The position numbers and the translations under genes are program-made. This document shows, one piece after another, positions 63,353 to 64,000 of a DNA stretch of 64,000 bases. Numbering within the stretch: position 1 is the stretch's first letter; each line of letters begins with the position of its first letter. This stretch comes from Prado023 sp963700395. GTDB lineage: Bacteria > Actinomycetota > Actinomycetes > S36-B12 > CAIYMF01. Under the pieces are notes generated by a model. That model was not told the origin of the DNA and did no database searches. It saw only the letters and a program-made list of their open reading frames with translations. Location: contig CAVOXI010000004.1 in the NCBI GenBank assembly GCA_963700395.1, forward strand, positions 124,001 to 188,000, given 5' to 3'.

Positions 63353-64000
63353 TGACCCCGGCGGCACTGGCCGGCCTACCCCTCGGGGTGGGCGAGGTCG
63401 TGTCGTCCGGATCGCTGGTCGTCGCCATCCCGCTGGCCATGCTGGCCGGCCTGATCAGCTTCGCGAGTCCCTGCGTCCTGCCCCTGGTGCCCGGGTACCT
63501 GTCCTACGTCACGGGCCTGACCGGTGCCGAGCTCGAGGAGGCCCGGACGGTGAGGGCGGCGGTCCCCGCTGGCGCCCCGGTGGGGACCGGCGCCACCAGC
63601 GCACCTGCGGCCCCCGTGCGTCGGCCCGCCGTCAGGCATCGGGTGGTGCTCGGGACGCTGGGCTTCATCCTCGGGTTCAGCGCAGTGTTCGTCTCGTACG
63701 GGGCGCTCTTCGGCGGGCTGGGCGCCGAGCTGCTGGCCCATCAGGACGTGATCACGCGCGTGCTGGGCGTCGTGGTCATCGTCCTGGGCCTGGGCTTCCT
63801 CGGCCTCGTCCCCAGCCTGCAGCGCGAGGCGCGCATCCACCATCGGCCCTCCCGCGGCATGTGGGGCGCCCCGTTGCTGGGGGCGCTGTTCGCCCTGGGC
63901 TGGACGCCATGCATCGGACCGACCCTGGCAGCCGTGCAGAGCCTGGCCTTCACGGAGGGCTCGGCGGCCCGCGGCGCCCTGCTCTCGGTCGCGTACTGCA
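63352..64000 (+). CDS. ccdA: Cytochrome c biogenesis protein CcdA/DsbD-like, partial
   Basis: Membrane protein that carries reducing power across the membrane to ResA. The start overlaps the resA stop (TGATG at 63350). Six helices are expected; those visible include AMLAGLISFASPCVLPLVPGYLSYVTG (conserved CVLP) and FALGWTPCIGPTLAAVQSLAF (conserved TPCIGP), holding the two redox-active Cys. An Ala/Pro-rich linker of ~35 residues lies in the first loop. The window ends inside the gene; resB and ccsB are expected beyond. Confidence 0.93.
   Translation, partial: MTPAALAGLPLGVGEVVSSGSLVVAIPLAMLAGLISFASPCVLPLVPGYLSYVTGLTGAELEEARTVRAAVPAGAPVGTGATSAPAAPVRRPAVRHRVVLGTLGFILGFSAVFVSYGALFGGLGAELLAHQDVITRVLGVVVIVLGLGFLGLVPSLQREARIHHRPSRGMWGAPLLGALFALGWTPCIGPTLAAVQSLAFTEGSAARGALLSVAYC

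Overview
This 64 kb window is a stretch of very high-GC chromosome from an actinobacterium (Actinomycetota). The evidence is gene content and order. The block ponA - GT87 membrane protein - rpsF - ssb - rpsR - rplI - dnaB follows the order known from mycobacteria and streptomycetes. There are also a FemX-type enzyme, a DosR/DosS pair closely resembling the mycobacterial one, and the actinobacterial hemACDB-hemL-gpm-resA-ccdA series. I cannot name a genus. I saw no rRNA, tRNA, CRISPR array or insertion sequence.

Layout. 1-11.4 kb: cell-wall and replication/translation core (PBP, GT87, racemase-like and FemX genes on the opposite strand, rpsF-ssb-rpsR-rplI, L,D-transpeptidase, phosphatase, dnaB with DnaA boxes upstream). 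11.8-27.4 kb: mixed accessory genes (hydrolase, DMT and LysE transporters, M6 protease, nitrobindin-like protein, TipA-like regulator, nuclease, trmL, ABC exporter, PP2C-type phosphatase, aldo/keto reductase). 27.5-44 kb: an energy/low-oxygen block with cydAB, convergent cydDC-dosS, and a large minus-strand operon for a group 3b-type NiFe hydrogenase ending in a P-type ATPase. 44-48 kb: aldehyde dehydrogenase with its DUF779 partner and an AcoR-like regulator. 48-54.4 kb: two ABC systems, one with a LolA-like secreted protein and one sugar-type importer. 54.6-64 kb: the DosR-like regulator, then the haem operon and the start of the cytochrome c biogenesis genes.

How the parts fit. The window encodes a haem-GAF sensor kinase (DosS type) in one operon with the cytochrome bd assembly exporter, a DosR-type regulator 23 kb away, and a near-consensus DosR box in front of cydA; a weaker one lies in front of the hydrogenase operon. 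A perfect CsoR/CstR-like palindrome lies next to the cydA DosR box. This suggests joint control of cytochrome bd by oxygen/NO and perhaps by sulfide or copper, with hydrogenase and haem supply nearby. That combined circuit is inference.

Two genome-wide features stand out. First, a family of ~43 bp palindromes occurs four times. Two copies lie inside reading frames (P-type ATPase and hydrogenase small subunit) and add a similar in-frame peptide, as Rickettsia palindromic elements do. Second, twelve genes carry a total of seventeen frameshifts, all of the same sign (one extra base), mostly in G or C runs. This points to systematic one-base overcalls in the assembly rather than seventeen real gene losses, so these genes are annotated as full-length with the breaks noted.
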